Shown here one piece after another: positions 61,348 through 64,000 of a stretch of DNA of 64,000 nt. The position numbers were made by a program, and so were the translations under genes. The DNA comes from Martelella alba (GTDB lineage Bacteria > Pseudomonadota > Gammaproteobacteria > Enterobacterales > Enterobacteriaceae). The DNA is taken from the NCBI RefSeq assembly GCF_005217455.1, contig NZ_SZPQ01000026.1, positions 19,888 through 83,887 of the forward strand. The letters are read 5' to 3'. The first letter of the stretch is position 1. Every line of letters starts with the position of its first letter. Below the pieces are notes generated by a model. The model saw only the letters and a program-made list of their open reading frames with translations. It ran no database searches and was not told where the DNA came from.

Positions 61348-63083
61348 TGCGCGAAGCCCGCCAGTTGTTGCACTTGCGGACAATGTAAGGCGGTTAACCA
61401 ACGCTTCTTGGCCTCCGCGCGCGCGGGTTTTCCCGATGAAGTGCGGGGGATACTATGAGGCGGCAACAGCTCGATATGCACGGCAACGCCGAACTCGCTT
61501 TGAATGCGGGCGCTCAACGAATGGACGATCTGCGTCCGTCGCTCCTCGGCGCTGATTCTGCATTGGATTTGCAGAATAATTCTGGCGCCCTCGCCGTGCT
61601 CTTCGGTCACGAAGGCAATCACGTCGCCAAAGCGAATTTCCGGCTCGGATTCCGCGACATACTCAATATCCTGTGGCCAGATATTTCGGCCGCGAATGAT
61701 GATCAAATCCTTTTTGCGACCCGTAACGTACAGGCCCCCCTCCGACAGATAACCCAAATCACCGGTATCCATCCATCCGGTCACCTGGATTTGCTGCTGT
61801 GATTCATCATCGCAGAAATAGCCGTTCATGAGACTCGGGCCGGAAATGTAAATATGGCCGACCTGACGTTCCGGCAAAGGCAGTCCGTCTTCGCTGCGAA
61901 TTTCGATATGATGGCCGGGCAGCGCCTTGCCGCAATTTACAAAGGTAGACGTGACGCGTGTTTTTTTACCGGGCGCAACCGCTTTACCCTCATACTCCAG
62001 AATGTCCCGGTCGATTTCGTGGGTTTGCGGGCCGGATACGTTATCGGAAAAACTTACCGCAAGGGTGTTTTCCGCTAAACCATAGCAGGGCATGAAAGCC
62101 TTTGTGTCGAAGTTGCTGCCGCTGAAGCGCTCGCCAAACGTGTTCAGCAATTCCGCCGGGATAGACTCCGCTCCCACACCGGCCACGCGCCAACGTGAGA
62201 GATCCAGTTCGGCGATGTCTTTTGCGTTGCTGCGGCGTAAGCATAAATCGTAGCCAAAGGGCGGCGCCACGGACACGGTACCCCGATTTTTAGCGATCAG
62301 TTTTAACCACTGCATCGGGCGCATGGCGAAATCTTGCGTGCGCAGATAGTCGACGGACAATTGGGTTGCCACCGGGGTAAGCAAAAATCCAACCAGGCCC
62401 ATATCGTGATAGAAGGGCAACCAGGAAACGCAGCGATCGCCCGCGCGCAGCTTGATCCCGTCATGGCTTATCACGTGCAGGTTGGCCATCACCGCGCGCT
62501 GGGTAATGATCACGCCCCGTGGAAAGCGAGTGCTGCCCGACGTGTATTGGAGATAGGCAATATCGTTAGGCGAAGGCGCTTGCAGTTCAATGTCCAGCTC
62601 AGGCAATGCGTCGAAGTTAGCGTTACTGAGAATATGTATGGGCGACGTGTCAACGGCGGCGGAGCGAATAAGCGGTACCCACTCTTCACTGCTGATGATG
62701 ACCGCGGGTTTACAACTTTTGATCAGCCCCTGTAGCTTGACGATATAGGAATCACGCTGGCCCACCCCCATGGGAATGGCTAAGGGGACCGACACTAAGC
62801 CGGCGTATTGGCAAGCGAAAAATGCTTCTACGAAACTTGCGCTGGTTTCCGCGATAATCGCAACGCGATCCCCTTTTTTAAGGTTCAAGGATAACAGGCG
62901 TCTTGCGCCAGATATCGCCCGCGATCTTAGCGCGCGATATTCCAAAACAGCCATGAGCTGATTACGGCGATCGTAAAAGTTCATTCCAGTGCTGCCCTGC
63001 GCTGCATAATCCAGAGCCTCCACCAGAGTGGAGAAGTCCGCGTAACGCATGGGGAGAAAATGCGTGGAGCTTGTTTCAGACAT
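61344..63083 (-). CDS. Fatty acyl-AMP ligase (acyl-ACP synthetase type)
   Basis: This is a 579-residue adenylate-forming enzyme. Motifs are QYTSGSTRFPRG near residue 184 (P-loop), YGLAENTLAVSFSDN near residue 335, and GWMDTGDLGYLSEGGLYVTG with RKKDLIIIRGRNIWPQD near residue 450. The insert and the FYHDMGLVGFLL segment are typical of FAAL enzymes, which load fatty acids onto carrier proteins rather than CoA. It heads the operon FAAL, CerR-like SDR, ACP, Spt. I infer that it activates the fatty acid for the adjacent carrier. The ribosome binding site before ATG 63083 is weak. Confidence 0.87.
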   Translation of the reverse strand: MSETSSTHFLPMRYADFSTLVEALDYAAQGSTGMNFYDRRNQLMAVLEYRALRSRAISGARRLLSLNLKKGDRVAIIAETSASFVEAFFACQYAGLVSVPLAIPMGVGQRDSYIVKLQGLIKSCKPAVIISSEEWVPLIRSAAVDTSPIHILSNANFDALPELDIELQAPSPNDIAYLQYTSGSTRFPRGVIITQRAVMANLHVISHDGIKLRAGDRCVSWLPFYHDMGLVGFLLTPVATQLSVDYLRTQDFAMRPMQWLKLIAKNRGTVSVAPPFGYDLCLRRSNAKDIAELDLSRWRVAGVGAESIPAELLNTFGERFSGSNFDTKAFMPCYGLAENTLAVSFSDNVSGPQTHEIDRDILEYEGKAVAPGKKTRVTSTFVNCGKALPGHHIEIRSEDGLPLPERQVGHIYISGPSLMNGYFCDDESQQQIQVTGWMDTGDLGYLSEGGLYVTGRKKDLIIIRGRNIWPQDIEYVAESEPEIRFGDVIAFVTEEHGEGARIILQIQCRISAEERRTQIVHSLSARIQSEFGVAVHIELLPPHSIPRTSSGKPARAEAKKRWLTALHCPQVQQLAGFAQ

Positions 63084-63169
63084 ATACACACTTAGCCATA
63101 GATTAAAAAACACCAAAAATACAGATAATTATTGGCGAGAGATTCACTATTTTCTATAAAGAAGTACCT

Positions 63170-63190
63170 TCGAATAAGTTAATTATTCGA
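63170..63190. promoter_or_regulatory. Palindrome upstream of the sphingolipid operon
   Basis: TCGAATAA (63170-63177) and TTATTCGA (63183-63190) are perfect 8-base arms around GTTAA, 87 bases before the ligase start in an AT-rich stretch. It may be an operator. No T-run follows in the operon's direction, so a terminator is less likely. Confidence 0.45.
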
Positions 63191-63222
63191 CCATTTCTAT
63201 CCCAAAATAATGTATTTGACGG

Positions 63223-63477
63223 TTACCCATCCCCCTCCTGCGCTAAACTAAGGCGGGATATTTTCAATGGGCAATACCTACCCTCACCTGAAAACGATGA
63301 ATATTTGAGGTTATAAATACCGTTGTAAGAACCGGATATCGTTGTCTTTTGAACTCCCTCCTTCAAAGGACAATAATCGCCGGTCCGAATAAGCTGATCT
63401 TGCGCATACCTATCTCCGAACTTAAACGCTTCATAAACACTATGCCGAAAGACAGTAAAAGTGAACGATTGAATCAT
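63223..63477 (-). CDS. Small hypothetical protein, doubtful
   Basis: This is an 84-codon frame with aromatic and Gly/Ser-rich content and two CPLK motifs 40 residues apart (GDYCPLKEG and GRYCPLKIS). The repeat could be the relic of a duplicated module. I do not recognise it, and there is only a weak AGG before the ATG. The base composition is as AT-rich as the operon promoter next to it, so it may be non-coding. Confidence 0.3.
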   Translation of the reverse strand: MIQSFTFTVFRHSVYEAFKFGDRYAQDQLIRTGDYCPLKEGVQKTTISGSYNGIYNLKYSSFSGEGRYCPLKISRLSLAQEGDG

Positions 63478-63483
63478 TCAAAA

Positions 63484-63844
63484 CCTGAAAAAAGCATTAA
63501 GTGATAAAAAATAGCCATGCTTCTCCTGATCAAAGTCAGTAAACTGAAATGGTCAAGTTTGATCCTGCTCGCAAATAATGTGATCTCTGACACGGCAAAC
63601 CGCGTCTACATAGCTTGGTTTTGGCCGATAACTTCGCCATGGAATATGTCGGCTGACGCAGGGTCGCGGGAGGCAGGCCACGGCCGGAATCGCTCAGCGG
63701 GGCAGGCGACTTCGGGCGTGGGTAACCCACGGCGCCAAGTGGCGAACAGAGCCAGTCCATAATAAACCACGGGCATCACCTGCCCATGGCGCCGGACTTG
63801 TCATAGGGGGATTTTAACACTGTGCGTTCAAAACCGGCGCACGT
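63484..63844. other. Unassigned sequence between the small ORF and the IS end
   Basis: Open frames here (63517-63762 on plus, 63536-63760 on minus) have no recognisable domain or good ribosome binding site. The GC content jumps around 63650, so this could be scar sequence from earlier insertions. I can support no gene. Confidence 0.35.
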
Positions 63845-64000
63845 TGTGAGCAGCGGTTGTAATGTGATACAGCCAGCGATTGAAACTTGATACACCGCTT
63901 TGAGAAGATGGCTGCTTTTTGGAGCAGCCTTGAAACCCAACGAGGTGTGTGTGGAAATTCAACTGTTGAATAAACATGGCTTTAGTTTGCGCAAGATCGC
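63845..64000 (+). mobile_element. IS21-family insertion sequence, left end (continues past window)
   Basis: From TGTGAG at 63845 the sequence has tandem copies of GTGATACAGCCAGCGATTG-like and TTGATACACC-like units, as in the multiple transposase-binding repeats at IS21-family ends. A transposase start (63951) follows. The exact left boundary cannot be fixed without the right end. Confidence 0.65.
63951..64000 (+). CDS. istA: IS21-family transposase IstA, N-terminal fragment
   Basis: GTG 63951, with GAGGTG upstream, opens a frame reading VEIQLLNKHGFSLRKIA at the window edge. It is the first helix of the helix-turn-helix that begins IstA proteins (compare MxEIxxLHKxGxSxRxIA types). The rest lies beyond the window. 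IstA would cut and join the element together with the IstB helper ATPase. Confidence 0.7.
   Translation, partial: MEIQLLNKHGFSLRKI

Noticed and set aside
63536..63760. A 74-codon minus-strand frame, possibly an IS fragment
   Set aside because: No transposase motif or repeat end could be recognised, so no feature was called.
1..64000. tRNA, rRNA, CRISPR arrays, riboswitches, prophage or integrase att sites
   Set aside because: I looked for clover-leaf candidates, regularly spaced repeats, conserved riboswitch leaders before asrABC, pdxST and the B12 radical SAM gene, and integrase genes. None was seen.

Overview
The window reads as the chromosome of a member of Enterobacterales. The FtrA-type regulator, Salmonella-type asrABC operon, YtfJ-family protein and LptF/LptG pair all look enterobacterial, and MITE-like dispersed repeats recur across the window. 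A Pectobacteriaceae-like or Sodalis/Brenneria-like relative is my inference; there is no rRNA or other marker to prove it. Most of the content is accessory: transporters with catabolic enzymes, secreted-effector-like proteins, gene relics, an insertion sequence, and a lipid biosynthesis island.

Layout. 1-5.4 kb: the end of a chemoreceptor, a D-2-hydroxyacid dehydrogenase, an FtrA-like regulator, and a B12-binding radical SAM enzyme abutting an EamA exporter. 5.4-16.6 kb: a sugar ABC importer with a LacI-family regulator, an O-antigen-ligase-like gene, a frameshifted glycosyltransferase, an MHS-type symporter and a BNR/sialidase-fold protein. Three copies of one palindrome (GCTAACTCGANNTAGC) tie this region together as a likely LacI regulon. 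16.9-19.6 kb: a ketopantoate-reductase-like gene, a small YopM/IpaH-like leucine-rich-repeat protein and an orphan ORF. 20-22.9 kb: asrABC (anaerobic sulfite reductase), followed by a decayed TonB receptor, a CopC-like protein and a DUF2254 membrane protein.

25.8-35.5 kb: an apparent aromatic or heteroaromatic degradation island with a GntR/FCD regulator, meta-cleavage-type hydrolase, RbsABC-like importer, RidA, FAH-family enzyme, LigB-type extradiol dioxygenase and FAD monooxygenase. 35.7-41 kb: one giant 1740-residue protein of effector/toxin character with a beta-propeller-like C terminus. 41-47.5 kb: a second ribose-type importer with a TIM-barrel isomerase, a SIS isomerase and a SorC-family regulator, with two matching candidate operators. 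47.8-50.8 kb: pdxR divergent from pdxST, the DXP-independent PLP synthase.

50.9-63.1 kb is the most striking part. Serine palmitoyltransferase, a dedicated acyl carrier protein, an NAD-dependent ceramide-reductase-like SDR and a fatty-acyl-AMP ligase form a tightly overlapped operon that matches the bacterial sphingolipid (ceramide) gene set known from Caulobacter. Next to it lie three paralogous thymidylate-kinase-like P-loop proteins, a lipid/oligosaccharide flippase, a CHAD-like helical protein, a YtfJ-family periplasmic protein and a LptF/LptG pair. I propose that this is a sphingolipid synthesis, head-group modification and envelope export island. The window ends in the left end of an IS21-family element.
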